Positions 8,031 through 17,886 of a stretch of DNA of 64,000 nucleotides are shown piece after piece; positions within the stretch are counted from its first letter, which is position 1; each line of letters starts with the position of its first letter. The stretch is taken from NCBI GenBank assembly GCA_016214905.1, contig JACRMQ010000006.1, positions 726,510-790,509 of the forward strand, read 5' to 3'. A model generated the notes under the pieces. The model made no database searches. It saw nothing but the letters and a program-made list of their open reading frames with translations, and was not told where the DNA came from. This DNA is from Ignavibacteriales bacterium (GTDB lineage Bacteria > Bacteroidota > Ignavibacteria > UBA10030 > SZUA-254). Position numbers and translations under genes: made by a program.

Positions 8031-10244
8031 ATGAAAAATAGAAATGATATCTTTACCTTAATATTTCTCCTTGCATTGTTTTGCTCCACGCCTCTCTTCG
8101 CTCAGGAAGAAATGGATAGCGTCGATGTGGACATGGATGATCTCGTCCAATCGAGTAATCCCTTGTTGGATGATGAGGAAGCACTTACATCTTCAGAAGT
8201 TGCAGCCGGTGCAAATTGGCATTGGCTGAATCCATACCCTCAGGGAAACACACTTTATTCGGTCGACGTATTTAGAGATACAGGAATGTGCGCGGTTGGA
8301 GATGTAGAAAGTTTCCTTAGAACGACAGATGATGGATCATCGTGGTACAAGCAGCATTCCGTAGGACAGAGTACGCGAAGATTATTCGCTATCGATGTTG
8401 TTGATGATAAATATATTTATGCTGCCGGTACAATTGGATTGGTGGTCCGATCTTCAGACGGTGGTGAATCCTGGGCACCTACATCTTTCGGTACATCTAT
8501 GCCGATCCATGCTTTAAAATTCGTGGATTCTTTGACAGGATGGGTTGTGGGTTACAATGGCACTGTTGTAAAAACAACTGACGGAGGGAATTCCTGGACC
8601 TCGCAATACACTCTAAGTTTTGTACGACTGCGGGGTATAGACTTTATCGATAAACTTCAAGGTTGGGTTGTTGGCGATTCGGGTAAAATTTTTAAAACTA
8701 CGAATGGCGGAACGACATGGGTGGCACAAAATTCGAATACAACAAAAATATTGCAATCTGTCGAATTTATTAACGCCGATTCAGGCTGGGTTGCCGGAAT
8801 CGATGGAGTTATAAGGCGGACTACCAACGGTGGATTAACATGGATAATGCAAGCCGCACCATTTGCATCGTATGAATCTATTTGTTTTGTCGACAAGGAC
8901 CATGGTTGGGCGGTAGGTTACGGAGGAATGATAATAAAAACGACAAATGGAGGATCTGCCTGGGCAAGTCAAAATTCGCCGACTACAAATTATTTATCTA
9001 GTGTACGGTTCGCTAATCCTTTAGTGGGCTGGATTGTTGGGTATGGCGGAATTATATTACGAACGAGCGATGGCGGTACGTCATGGATAAAATTAAATCG
9101 TGGAGAAACAGGATTCTTTCGTGGTGCACATTTTCCAACACGGGATATTGGCTGGGTTGTAGGTGATGGCGGTTTAATAATGAAAACCACCAATGCAGGA
9201 TTGAATTGGACTCAGCAAAATTCAGCAATGCTTATACGATTTAATGCGGTTCATTTCACAGACCATTTGAATGGTTGGGTTGTAGGAAAATCAGGCACTG
9301 TCCTTCACACAACAGATGGCGGCGCAACATGGATTGAACAAAGCACTCCTACGTTGAATACACTTTATGGTGTGCACTTCTATGATTCACAAAATGGCAT
9401 CGCAGTTGGCACGCGGGGCAAAATTATTCGTACTACAAACGGCGGCTCGTTATGGATATCCAAAAATGCCAACACATCCCGTCAACTCAATTCTATAAAA
9501 ATGGTAACGAATTTAATTGCCTGGGCTTGCGGCAGAAATGGAATTCTGGTTCAATCTTATGATGGTGGAAATGGTTGGGTGCCTCAAGAAATCAGGCCGT
9601 TACGCAACAATTTAAGCAGCATCGATTTCATTTCTCCTCAGCGCGGTGTATCCGTGGGATACAAAGGAACGATCGTTCTCACAACAGATGGCGGTGGAAC
9701 ATGGAATACTGTTGCATCGGGAACGAAACGCAATCTTCTTTCTGTAAAATTCCTGAATGAAAATAATGTATGGGCAACTGGTGAGTATGGAATTTTATTA
9801 CACTCGACTGACGGTGGATTCACCTGGGCAAAAGTAGGCAGCGGAACAGCAAATAATCTATTTAGTCTATCCTTTGCCGATTCAACCATCGGATGGATTG
9901 CCGGTAGGAACTCAACTATACTGCGCTACGATTCGTCAGGTGGATATATTTCTTCGAAAGCGAAATATCTTTCTCTGATCACTGAGCTTGGAAATTATCC
10001 GAATCCATTCAATCCCTCAACGAATATTTCGTTTACGCTTATGGAAAATGCAAATCTATCAATTAGAATTTACAACGTTTACGGACAAGAGGTGGTGTCG
10101 TTGTTTAAAAATCAAGAATTTAATACGGGCTCGCACAATATTTCTGTTGATTTTCAATCTTATGCAACCGGAATGTATTTTGTGCATATTGTATCGGAAA
10201 AGATGAAGTACCAGGTGGTCAGAAAAATATTATACATCAGGTAA
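8031..10244 (+). CDS. YCF48-type double beta-propeller protein with T9SS tail
   Basis: An in-frame ATG at 7977 overlaps the usher stop, but GGGGGAAG (8017-8024) and a signal peptide (MKNRNDIFTLIFLLALFCSTPLFAQ) point to initiation at 8031; this gives 737 residues. After an acidic spacer come 14 tandem ~43-residue repeats of the form WVVGxxGxIxKTTDGGxxW, the signature of YCF48/Hcf136-like and BNR-type propellers. Fourteen repeats fit two seven-bladed propellers. The C-terminus is a T9SS sorting domain (NYPNPFNPSTNISF ... VVRKILYIR). Plant and cyanobacterial YCF48 assists photosystem II, but here an extracellular binding or adhesive role is more likely. It sits right behind the usher and before a second protein of the same design. 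Ligand unknown. Confidence 0.85.
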   Translation: MKNRNDIFTLIFLLALFCSTPLFAQEEMDSVDVDMDDLVQSSNPLLDDEEALTSSEVAAGANWHWLNPYPQGNTLYSVDVFRDTGMCAVGDVESFLRTTDDGSSWYKQHSVGQSTRRLFAIDVVDDKYIYAAGTIGLVVRSSDGGESWAPTSFGTSMPIHALKFVDSLTGWVVGYNGTVVKTTDGGNSWTSQYTLSFVRLRGIDFIDKLQGWVVGDSGKIFKTTNGGTTWVAQNSNTTKILQSVEFINADSGWVAGIDGVIRRTTNGGLTWIMQAAPFASYESICFVDKDHGWAVGYGGMIIKTTNGGSAWASQNSPTTNYLSSVRFANPLVGWIVGYGGIILRTSDGGTSWIKLNRGETGFFRGAHFPTRDIGWVVGDGGLIMKTTNAGLNWTQQNSAMLIRFNAVHFTDHLNGWVVGKSGTVLHTTDGGATWIEQSTPTLNTLYGVHFYDSQNGIAVGTRGKIIRTTNGGSLWISKNANTSRQLNSIKMVTNLIAWACGRNGILVQSYDGGNGWVPQEIRPLRNNLSSIDFISPQRGVSVGYKGTIVLTTDGGGTWNTVASGTKRNLLSVKFLNENNVWATGEYGILLHSTDGGFTWAKVGSGTANNLFSLSFADSTIGWIAGRNSTILRYDSSGGYISSKAKYLSLITELGNYPNPFNPSTNISFTLMENANLSIRIYNVYGQEVVSLFKNQEFNTGSHNISVDFQSYATGMYFVHIVSEKMKYQVVRKILYIR

Positions 10245-10304
10245 ATAATGGAGGTAGATTTGAGCGGGCTCATATGGATATTCTCAAATAAAGAAATTTC
10301 AAAC

Positions 10305-12509
10305 ATGAAAAATGTTTTGAAGCGATTATATTCCATCTTTGTATTTCTCATCTTATCATATCCTGCGTTGCACAGTCAAGAATCTCAAGGATGGATTTGG
10401 CAAAATCCGTTTCCTCAAGGTAACGATCTTTACGATGTGGTAACCATTGATGCACGAACTGTTTACGCAGTTGGTGATGCCGGAATGCTCCTGAGCAGTA
10501 CCAATAGTGGTTCGACATGGTCAGTTAGAGGAAATCTCGAAGACATACGCACATCATTTCGGTCGCTCCAATTTAACACACAATCGAATGGATGGATTGT
10601 TGGAGAGGAAGGAAGAATATTAAACACAACGAATCAGGGAGATAGGTGGAGAGTCAGTTATATCGGGACTTCCAATACTTTAAAAGATGTGTTTTTTTTC
10701 GATAGGAATCTTGGTTGGATATCGGGTCAAAATGGATATTTAATTCGAACAACAAATAACGGCTCTTCATGGGAACGGTTAGGATTGAATCTTACTAACT
10801 CACTCAATTCAATTCAATTTGTCTCACCGCAAGTCGGTTTTTTAGCGGCAGACCGGCGTACACTTTATACAACAATGAATAGTGGCAATGATTGGCAGTT
10901 AAGCGATACGTTAGCTTCGATTTCACCCAGCGATTTTGTTGATCTGAAGTTTATCAATCAATCTTTAGGTTGGGTGTTAGGTCGCGATTTCGGAGAAATT
11001 TTTATTACATCAGACGGCGGTTCGCACTGGTCAAAAAAATCTACCGGCACCGGAGGATTAAATGCCCTTGATTTTTTCTCCCAACAGGTAGGTGTTATTG
11101 TTGGTAATAACGGTGTAATTTTAAGGAGCGCTACAGGCGGATCGACATGGAATGCAGGCGTTTTCGACAGCACGTCAGATTTCTTGAATGTTTCTGTGCT
11201 TTCTTCACCGAATAGTATTGGATGGGCTGTGGGGACAAATGGACGGATATGGAAAACCACAAATAACGGAGTCAATTGGGTAAATTATTCGGGTGGCGAT
11301 GTGAATGATTTGCGAGAACTTGCTGTGATCGATTCGAACCGCGCTTTCGCCTCGGGTGCCAATGGTGTTATCGCATTCACACGAAATGGCGGTGCCCGAT
11401 GGGATACCGTGCATACTAATTATAAAACTGTCTTAAACTCAATAGATTTTTTGGATGAACTGACTGGTGTTACCGTAGGTGATTCCGGTATCATTCTATA
11501 CACTTTAGATCGTGGATTGACTTGGACGAAACTTACAAGTCCCGTAACAAGTCGACTCATGAAAATTAGATTAAATTCTTCACTCGTAGGCATCATCGTT
11601 GGTGAAGGAGGAGTTATTCTTCGTTCAAGAAACGGCGGACTTGATTGGAATCTTATTCAGTTGCATAGCAATTATCGTCTCGCGGATGTTCAGTTCATAG
11701 ATAAAGATACAATTATCGCAGTCGGTGATTCATCCGGATTGGGAAGAATGTTCAAAAGCACAGACGCCGGAGTAACATGGGTGGTTCCGCATGCCGAACC
11801 CTATATGGCGTTATTATCTGTACAATTTATTTCTCCACAGTCAGGTTTCGCGTCGGGCCGTAACGGAACAATTCTGACGACCACAGATTATGGCACAACA
11901 TGGTACCCGAGACGCATCAACACACCATCTCTAAAAGTAGATTATCAAAGTATATTTTTCGTCGACGATAGTACCGGTTGGATTGCAGGAAAGCAAGGAA
12001 CAGTATTAAAAAGTACAAACGGCGGTAAAAATTGGTTCGCACTTGCGAGCGGGACAAACCGGGATCTCTATTCAGCAAAATTTATTTCCGATAAGGTTGG
12101 GTGGGTTATCGGCGATAGGGGAGCGATTTTAAAAACTGTCGATGGTGGCGGTAGGGTCTTAAACACAGATCCTATTGTGGCTAAAGCACCTAAAGAAATT
12201 AAACTATTACCAAATTTCCCAAATCCGTATTATCCTATGAATCATTCAGCGGGCACGTATCTACCTTTTGAATTGAACATATCAACAAGTGTGATGATCA
12301 AAATTTATGATATACTCGGAAGAAAGGTACAGGAAATCCCGCTAGGTTTTGTCGCCGCCGGGGTTTATGATAATTCACGCGGTAATCCTTACGCGCCCTC
12401 GTGGGACGGGAGAGATATGAATGGTGTTTCGGTCCCGACCGGTGTTTACATATACTCTCTTTCGACCCCCAAAACTCAGGTTGCCGGGAAATTGGTTCTA
12501 ATCAGGTGA
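10305..12509 (+). CDS. Second YCF48-type double beta-propeller protein, divergent T9SS tail
   Basis: The frame opens at ATG 10248, but the signal peptide (MKNVLKRLYSIFVFLILSYPALHSQ) begins at the ATG at 10305, which I prefer; this gives 734 residues. As in the preceding gene, the mature protein begins W.NP.PQGN.LY.V and contains 14 propeller repeats (YAVGDAGMLLSSTNSGSTW to WVIGDRGAILKTVDGGGR). It is a clear paralogue and probably arose by tandem duplication. The C-terminal sorting domain is altered: NFPNPYYP replaces NYPNPFNP, with a long insertion before the final beta hairpin (WDGRDMNGVSVPTGVYIYS ... KLVLIR). It still looks like a T9SS type A tail. It is the last gene of the row begun by the chaperone; an intrinsic terminator follows at 12614. 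Confidence 0.85.
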   Translation: MKNVLKRLYSIFVFLILSYPALHSQESQGWIWQNPFPQGNDLYDVVTIDARTVYAVGDAGMLLSSTNSGSTWSVRGNLEDIRTSFRSLQFNTQSNGWIVGEEGRILNTTNQGDRWRVSYIGTSNTLKDVFFFDRNLGWISGQNGYLIRTTNNGSSWERLGLNLTNSLNSIQFVSPQVGFLAADRRTLYTTMNSGNDWQLSDTLASISPSDFVDLKFINQSLGWVLGRDFGEIFITSDGGSHWSKKSTGTGGLNALDFFSQQVGVIVGNNGVILRSATGGSTWNAGVFDSTSDFLNVSVLSSPNSIGWAVGTNGRIWKTTNNGVNWVNYSGGDVNDLRELAVIDSNRAFASGANGVIAFTRNGGARWDTVHTNYKTVLNSIDFLDELTGVTVGDSGIILYTLDRGLTWTKLTSPVTSRLMKIRLNSSLVGIIVGEGGVILRSRNGGLDWNLIQLHSNYRLADVQFIDKDTIIAVGDSSGLGRMFKSTDAGVTWVVPHAEPYMALLSVQFISPQSGFASGRNGTILTTTDYGTTWYPRRINTPSLKVDYQSIFFVDDSTGWIAGKQGTVLKSTNGGKNWFALASGTNRDLYSAKFISDKVGWVIGDRGAILKTVDGGGRVLNTDPIVAKAPKEIKLLPNFPNPYYPMNHSAGTYLPFELNISTSVMIKIYDILGRKVQEIPLGFVAAGVYDNSRGNPYAPSWDGRDMNGVSVPTGVYIYSLSTPKTQVAGKLVLIR

Positions 12510-12613
12510 AAATGTAATCCTTAAAAATATTATCATGCAATTGTAGGATAAAAAATTGGGAGCTTAAGTTGGAAAGCAATTACTATAGCAGAATATGTAT
12601 AAATCCCAGATCG

Positions 12614-12651
12614 ACACCCGCCCGAGGAATTCCGGCGGGTGTTTTGTTTTA
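12614..12651 (+). terminator. Intrinsic terminator
   Basis: ACACCCGCC (12614-12622) pairs with GGCGGGTGT (12634-12642) around a small GGAATTCC palindrome, followed by TTTTGTTTT. It closes the chaperone-usher/YCF48 gene row. Confidence 0.85.
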
Positions 12652-12708
12652 TTTATGGAATTTTGCAATATTAGAGTAACTTTGAGGGCGAGGTTGGCAG
12701 AGAGATAG

Positions 12709-12737
12709 TTGACATAGAAATTCATATTTGTTAATAA
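12709..12737 (+). promoter_or_regulatory. Sigma70-like promoter for the 12850 gene
   Basis: TTGACA (12709-12714), 17-nt spacer, TAATAA (12732-12737). It leaves a leader of about 105 nt before the start at 12850. The rest of the 12510-12849 gap holds only this promoter and the terminator at 12614. Confidence 0.6.
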
Positions 12738-12849
12738 AAATTTTATGTTTCTCCCATATCCTTTGTGAGTTTATATTTGAATATTCATTAACAAAAATTT
12801 TAAAATCATACAATCAACAAATTCAAAAATATTTTTGGAGGAAAGGATT

Positions 12850-15800
12850 ATGAAAACTTTAAGACAAATTTTTAATTTCGCACTATTTTTAGTGCTTTTT
12901 AGTGTAGGTGCCCTTGCCCAAATTACTAACCATGTTGTGATAAGCGAAGTTTATGGTGGTGGCGGTAACAGCGGTTCAACATATAAAAACGATTATGTTG
13001 AATTGTATAATCCTACGAGTTCACCTATAACAATGACTAATTGGTCTGTGCAATACGCGTCAGCAGCGGGTGTGTTTCAAGCTGGAGCATTGTATAAAAC
13101 TATATTCTCAGGGACCATACCTGCGCATGGATTCTTTTTGGTAAAAGAGGCAGCAGGAGCTGGCGGTACCACAGACTTACCACTTGCAGATGCGACGGGC
13201 TCAATTGCCATGTCTTCTTCGAATGGGAAAGTAGCTCTTGCAAATGATACTATTTCTGTTACTGGTCCTTCAAGTACAAATATTGTCGATTTTATTGGTT
13301 ATGGTAGCACTGCATCACTTTATGAAGGATCAGGACCTACTTCATCGTTGAGTAATACAACATGTGCTGAACGTAAAGCGCAATCATCATCAACAGCAAT
13401 TACTATGGCAGCGGGCGGTTCTGATGTCACAAACGGTAATGGATGGGATTCGAATGATAATAGCGCCGATTTTGTAATTCAATCGACTCAGGTACCACAA
13501 AACTCAGCTTCCTCAGCAGAGGATCCTCCATCAGGGAATCAATCTCCAAGTATTTCGGCAATTACCCGCGGTACATTTGTGCCGGCAACAAGTTCAACAA
13601 ATACTATCTCTGCAAATGTTATTGATGATGGAACTATTACATCAGTAAAATTAGCAATCAGTGTTAATGGGGGGAATTATGATTCATCTGTTACAATGAC
13701 ATTTGTTTCAGGTTCAACTTATAGCGGAGATATTCCGGTTTCAAAACATGTAACAAACGGAGATCTTGTAAAATATTTTATAACGGCAATAGATAACCTT
13801 GGGGCATATTCGGCATCCAGCGTATACGGATATTTTGTTGGCGATTCACCAATCAGTTCGATTAAATCATATGGTGTTTCTTCTGTTGCGGGGTACGGAG
13901 CCAGAATAAACGGGACGTTAAATGTCGATGCTAATACCTTATCATCTAATTCAACGTACATTCAAGATGCAACAGGTGGATTATACTTATCCCTTACCGG
14001 AATGCCATCGTCATTAAAGGCAGGACGTAACGCCAAAGTTGAGGGTACTATCGGGTCAGCATCATCTCATGTCTATCAACTGCAAACACCAAATTTCAAT
14101 TTTGTAGATACCGCTCTTGGTACATCTACAATTACTCCGGTTACTTTAACTTTACCTCTTCCAAAAGATTCATCTTACTCGAATGAAGGTAAGCTGGTGA
14201 AGATTCTCGGCTTGACAACTGATTCAGTCGGAACTTTTGCTGAACATGGTTATAATTTCAAAGAATCTGATAATGACACAATAACGGTTTACATACAAAG
14301 TAACGGAACTGCAAATACAGTTTTAGGGAAAACAATTCCATCAATAGCAACAGATGTTACTGGTATCTTAGCATATTACTACACATATATGGAAATCAAA
14401 CCGCGCAAAGCTGAAGACTTAGGTCTTTCTACGGGCGATGGTTCTGGGACAGCTACAATTAAACCAACCAGCAGACTTGTTTCTCTAACTGCGGTTGCAG
14501 AAACACTCACCGTTACCGGTGATGGAGTTAATACGTTAGAAAGTGTCAGCATCCAGATCCCACTAACATGGGCATGGACGAATACTGCTTCGTATGTGTT
14601 AACCGGCGCGTTTGCCGGAAAGACACCGACTATCACTGGTGATGGTTCTACAACTCCGTATGTTATAACCATTGCAGGATTGCTTTTAACAGATGTTAAT
14701 CCCGGAACAATTGAAATTAAAGACCTCAACACCCCCGCTTCAAGTGGTAATACATCTTTCATTGTGAAGACTGCTCTTGCAAGCGGAACGCTCACACCAA
14801 TAGCTTCATCTCCAACGGTAAATATCACTACGAATACATTCGAAGCGATTGCGACAGGTAATTGGAACAGCGGTGCAACATGGTCGGGTGGCATTGTTCC
14901 AACGTCAACCGATGATGTTACTATGACAACAGGAAATGTTGTTGTTACAATCACTGCCGATGCGCAATGTAATAAATTGACAATGGTCGGTGTGGATACC
15001 GTCGGCGGTGTAGCCGGTCCGGTTCTGCAATTTAATTCGTCAGGTGCGTTAACATTGACTGTTAACGGTAAATTAGATTTATCTGGTACACCGGGACGAC
15101 CGAAACTGACATCCAACGGAAATACCGACGCAACATTGGTTCTGAAAGCAGGAGCGTTCACGAATGCCTCCAATACGACAGCGAATGGTGACCGCGGGTT
15201 GAATATGAACGAAGGTACTGTGAAATTCACAGGTGCATCCACAGATTCATTAAAAACCGATGCAGGTTTCCGTCTCGCGAATTTTGTCATTGGTGATGGA
15301 ACGAACGCGAAAATACTGTATTGGAATCAAACAGCGAACGCGACCATGAACATTCGAAGTTTGACAGTGAAAACCGGAAGTTCATTTATCATCGGTATGG
15401 AATCGGAAGCCAATATCAACCCTATCGGAAATTTTTCAACGCCAGGATTACCGATGCTGACGGGTGGTATCGTAATTGAGACTGGGGCGAGTTTCCTTGT
15501 GAATAATGCATTAAGCGGATCAAACACAGCTTATATCAATCTGAAAGATGGCGGTATCACTAACAATGGAACTCTCAATCTAAAGTCACCGAACGGTTCG
15601 CGTAAATATTCGGTAGCGTTTGGTGAATTAACCGAAGATCCAACCGGTTCAAAGCAAACCATTGGTGGTAGCAGCGCAGGCACGTATTCATTTGTCAAAG
15701 TTGGTGCGATCGATACAGTGATCTTAAATAATTCGATGAACGTAGATACTATGCTTGTTAATGGCGAGATAGTTGAATCGTCGGGTAAAACTGTTATTGG

Positions 15801-17337
15801 AGTTGTTAGAACAAAACGTGTGTTAACCCAGGCAGTTGCCAACACATGCGGCGGTATTGGTGTTACAGTAAACGCGCTCGATGCCACTCCCGATACGACT
15901 GTGATCTATCGTATCACAGGTACACCGCAAACAGGTGGTGGTAATGAATCGATTTTGCGGGCATTCTCTTTCAGTCCGAAAGTGAATATCGGATTGAATG
16001 CGACAATGTCGTTCTATTACGACCAAAGTGAGTTGAACGGCCAGAACGAAGCGACATTGTCATTCTGGAAATCAACCGATAACGGCACTACATGGTGGGC
16101 GCAATCTGCAACATTCGATGCAGGATTGAATAAGATCGAGGCGACAGGATTAAGTTCACTAGATTTCTATACAGCCTCTGATGCTGCACATTCAATCGGA
16201 GCTACAACAAAATCACACACGGTCACGGCCGGCTGGAATTTAATCTCTCTACCATACTATGTCGCAGATGCAAGAAAGAGTATCCTTTATCCAACAGCAC
16301 CTGGTAACGCTTTTTATTATGAAGGTACTTACAAAGTTGAAGATACACTCAAAAAAGGTTTCGGCTATTGGTTGAAATTCCCTGTTGACGCAACATTTAA
16401 TTTTTCGGGTGCAGATATCCTCAACGATACGATTATTGTAGTGGATGGCTGGAATATGATAGGTTCAATCGGCAAGAATATTTTGACTGCCAGTATTCAG
16501 CAGATTCCGACCGATATTGTAACATCAAAATATTTTGAATTTACAAATACTTATCTGATATCTGATACAATTAAACCGAGCCATGGATATTGGGTAAAAA
16601 TAAATGGTGGAGGGAAACTGGTTTTGAACAGTGGAGTTTTAGTTGGTTCTAACAATTCTTCTTCGTCGGAAAATGGTCTTGCACTGAATACATTAACCAT
16701 CACGGATCAAACCGGAAAGAAACAAACATTGTATTTCGGAAATGGTATAGATGAAAAACAACTTCAATCTCATGACGTACCACCATTAGGTCCTGAAGAA
16801 ATATTCGATATTCGATTCGCTTCGAATCGAAATATAGAAGCTGTTGATCGAGTTCAAGAATCATCAAAGGAATTTTCTATAAATCTGCAAGGAGTGCAAT
16901 ATCCTATTACGATTGAATGGGATATTAAACAAGATATTGGAAATTGCTATCTGCGGACTGAAAGTAAAAATCAATTGATAACCGGTGCTAATAGCATTAT
17001 ATTCAATGAGCCGGTAACTTCACTGAGGCTCGGATATAATTCTCAAAAAGAATTACCGAAGAATTTTACACTTGGCAAATCTTATCCAAATCCGTTTAAC
17101 CCTTCAACAAAATTTCAGATCGAAATTCCTTATACAACCGTTGTGAATATTGTAGTCTACGATGCGATCGGGAGAAAAATTAAAACACTTTACCATGGTG
17201 AAAAAGAAGCAGGAATTTCCGTCCTCGAATGGAACGGATTATCCGATGATAATCGCCCGGCTACTAGTGGTATATATTTTATCAAAATGGCTGCAGATAA
17301 ATTTAATGCGATCACTAAAGCGGTATTATTAAAATAA
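12850..17337 (+). CDS. Giant T9SS-exported protein with lamin-tail domain and module A
   Basis: A TTG-initiated frame exists from 12835, but GGAGGAAAGG (12837-12846) is a strong ribosome site for ATG 12850, which begins a clean signal peptide (MKTLRQIFNFALFLVLFSVGALAQ); length is then 1495. Residues ~25-190 form a lamin-tail (LTD) domain (HVVISEVYGGGGNSGS, DYVELYNPTSSPI). Next come an Ig-like segment (~230-330) and an OB-fold-like segment resembling the nucleic-acid-binding domains often paired with LTDs (~340-530). A long repetitive beta region follows. From ~1120 comes module A with its two GWN...GYW repeats and PPLGPEEIFDIRF, and finally the T9SS tail (SYPNPFNPSTKFQI ... KAVLLK). LTD proteins of this kind are often linked to extracellular nucleases, but no nuclease domain is visible. 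It is monocistronic between its own promoter and a hairpin at 17350. Confidence 0.87.
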   Translation: MKTLRQIFNFALFLVLFSVGALAQITNHVVISEVYGGGGNSGSTYKNDYVELYNPTSSPITMTNWSVQYASAAGVFQAGALYKTIFSGTIPAHGFFLVKEAAGAGGTTDLPLADATGSIAMSSSNGKVALANDTISVTGPSSTNIVDFIGYGSTASLYEGSGPTSSLSNTTCAERKAQSSSTAITMAAGGSDVTNGNGWDSNDNSADFVIQSTQVPQNSASSAEDPPSGNQSPSISAITRGTFVPATSSTNTISANVIDDGTITSVKLAISVNGGNYDSSVTMTFVSGSTYSGDIPVSKHVTNGDLVKYFITAIDNLGAYSASSVYGYFVGDSPISSIKSYGVSSVAGYGARINGTLNVDANTLSSNSTYIQDATGGLYLSLTGMPSSLKAGRNAKVEGTIGSASSHVYQLQTPNFNFVDTALGTSTITPVTLTLPLPKDSSYSNEGKLVKILGLTTDSVGTFAEHGYNFKESDNDTITVYIQSNGTANTVLGKTIPSIATDVTGILAYYYTYMEIKPRKAEDLGLSTGDGSGTATIKPTSRLVSLTAVAETLTVTGDGVNTLESVSIQIPLTWAWTNTASYVLTGAFAGKTPTITGDGSTTPYVITIAGLLLTDVNPGTIEIKDLNTPASSGNTSFIVKTALASGTLTPIASSPTVNITTNTFEAIATGNWNSGATWSGGIVPTSTDDVTMTTGNVVVTITADAQCNKLTMVGVDTVGGVAGPVLQFNSSGALTLTVNGKLDLSGTPGRPKLTSNGNTDATLVLKAGAFTNASNTTANGDRGLNMNEGTVKFTGASTDSLKTDAGFRLANFVIGDGTNAKILYWNQTANATMNIRSLTVKTGSSFIIGMESEANINPIGNFSTPGLPMLTGGIVIETGASFLVNNALSGSNTAYINLKDGGITNNGTLNLKSPNGSRKYSVAFGELTEDPTGSKQTIGGSSAGTYSFVKVGAIDTVILNNSMNVDTMLVNGEIVESSGKTVIGVVRTKRVLTQAVANTCGGIGVTVNALDATPDTTVIYRITGTPQTGGGNESILRAFSFSPKVNIGLNATMSFYYDQSELNGQNEATLSFWKSTDNGTTWWAQSATFDAGLNKIEATGLSSLDFYTASDAAHSIGATTKSHTVTAGWNLISLPYYVADARKSILYPTAPGNAFYYEGTYKVEDTLKKGFGYWLKFPVDATFNFSGADILNDTIIVVDGWNMIGSIGKNILTASIQQIPTDIVTSKYFEFTNTYLISDTIKPSHGYWVKINGGGKLVLNSGVLVGSNNSSSSENGLALNTLTITDQTGKKQTLYFGNGIDEKQLQSHDVPPLGPEEIFDIRFASNRNIEAVDRVQESSKEFSINLQGVQYPITIEWDIKQDIGNCYLRTESKNQLITGANSIIFNEPVTSLRLGYNSQKELPKNFTLGKSYPNPFNPSTKFQIEIPYTTVVNIVVYDAIGRKIKTLYHGEKEAGISVLEWNGLSDDNRPATSGIYFIKMAADKFNAITKAVLLK

Positions 17338-17349
17338 TAATTGTATTGG

Positions 17350-17380
17350 ATGGGAGCTTACATAGGTTGTAAGCTCCCAT
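17350..17380 (+). terminator. Hairpin after the 12850 gene, weak terminator
   Basis: ATGGGAGCTTA (17350-17360), 9-nt loop, TAAGCTCCCAT (17370-17380): an 11-bp perfect stem 12 nt past the stop. No T-tract follows (AGTGTTAATG), so it is either a weak terminator or a 3'-end barrier. Confidence 0.55.
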
Positions 17381-17515
17381 AGTGTTAATGAGTGATCAAA
17401 ATGTAGCCAAAATATGAAAAAATGAACGATTTTTTTTATCTATTTCGGTGGATAATTGGATTTTTAAGCAAATAAAAGAAAATATCATATTTTCTCGTTT
17501 TTTTTAATTTAGGTA

Positions 17516-17544
17516 TTGACTGTAATTGTATATTTTAGTATACT
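17516..17544 (+). promoter_or_regulatory. Sigma70-like promoter with a ~330-nt leader
   Basis: TTGACT (17516-17521), exactly 17 nt, TATACT (17539-17544). The predicted leader runs from about 17551 to 17886. It contains AAAGGAGAA followed by a two-codon ATG GCT TAG at 17639 and no recognisable riboswitch. I see no other gene in the 17338-17886 gap. Confidence 0.6.
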
Positions 17545-17886
17545 TTGTAAAGTAATAACCAAGTAAAGCACCACACCTCAGAGCTGTTAAATAGGATTCT
17601 CAATTGATACCGGGCCAAGTGCGGGTTGTTAAAGGAGAAATGGCTTAGAGGATAAATAAAAAATACAGTATTCCTGATTCACGCTATCCAAAAAAATATT
17701 TGATTTATTTTAAAGAGTGTGAACCTATTTCAACCATATATGTCTTTGTTGAAGTTATCTTAATCTGAAGTAGGTTGCGAGCGTATATACTTTAAGCATA
17801 AAGATTTTAGGATTTATACACGCATTAAATGTAATGAAGTTAATGATAGATGTGACTGAGATGCATTTGAATTTTGTGATTATAGC

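Noticed and set aside
8031-12509. Photosystem II assembly factors (YCF48/Hcf136 function)
   Set aside because: The repeats match, but the proteins have T9SS tails, 14 repeats and a pilus-gene context; no photosynthesis genes are present.
12835-12850. TTG start for the LTD protein at 12835
   Set aside because: That stretch is the Shine-Dalgarno itself (GGAGGAAAGG); ATG 12850 begins the signal peptide.
14379-15290. 303-residue open frame on the minus strand inside the LTD protein gene
   Set aside because: Antisense shadow of a strongly supported secreted-protein gene; Val/Pro-rich composition, no ribosome site and no recognisable motif.
17545-17886. Cyclic-di-GMP or other known riboswitch in the leader
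   Set aside because: I compared remembered consensus words and found no convincing match; kept only as an unexplained leader.
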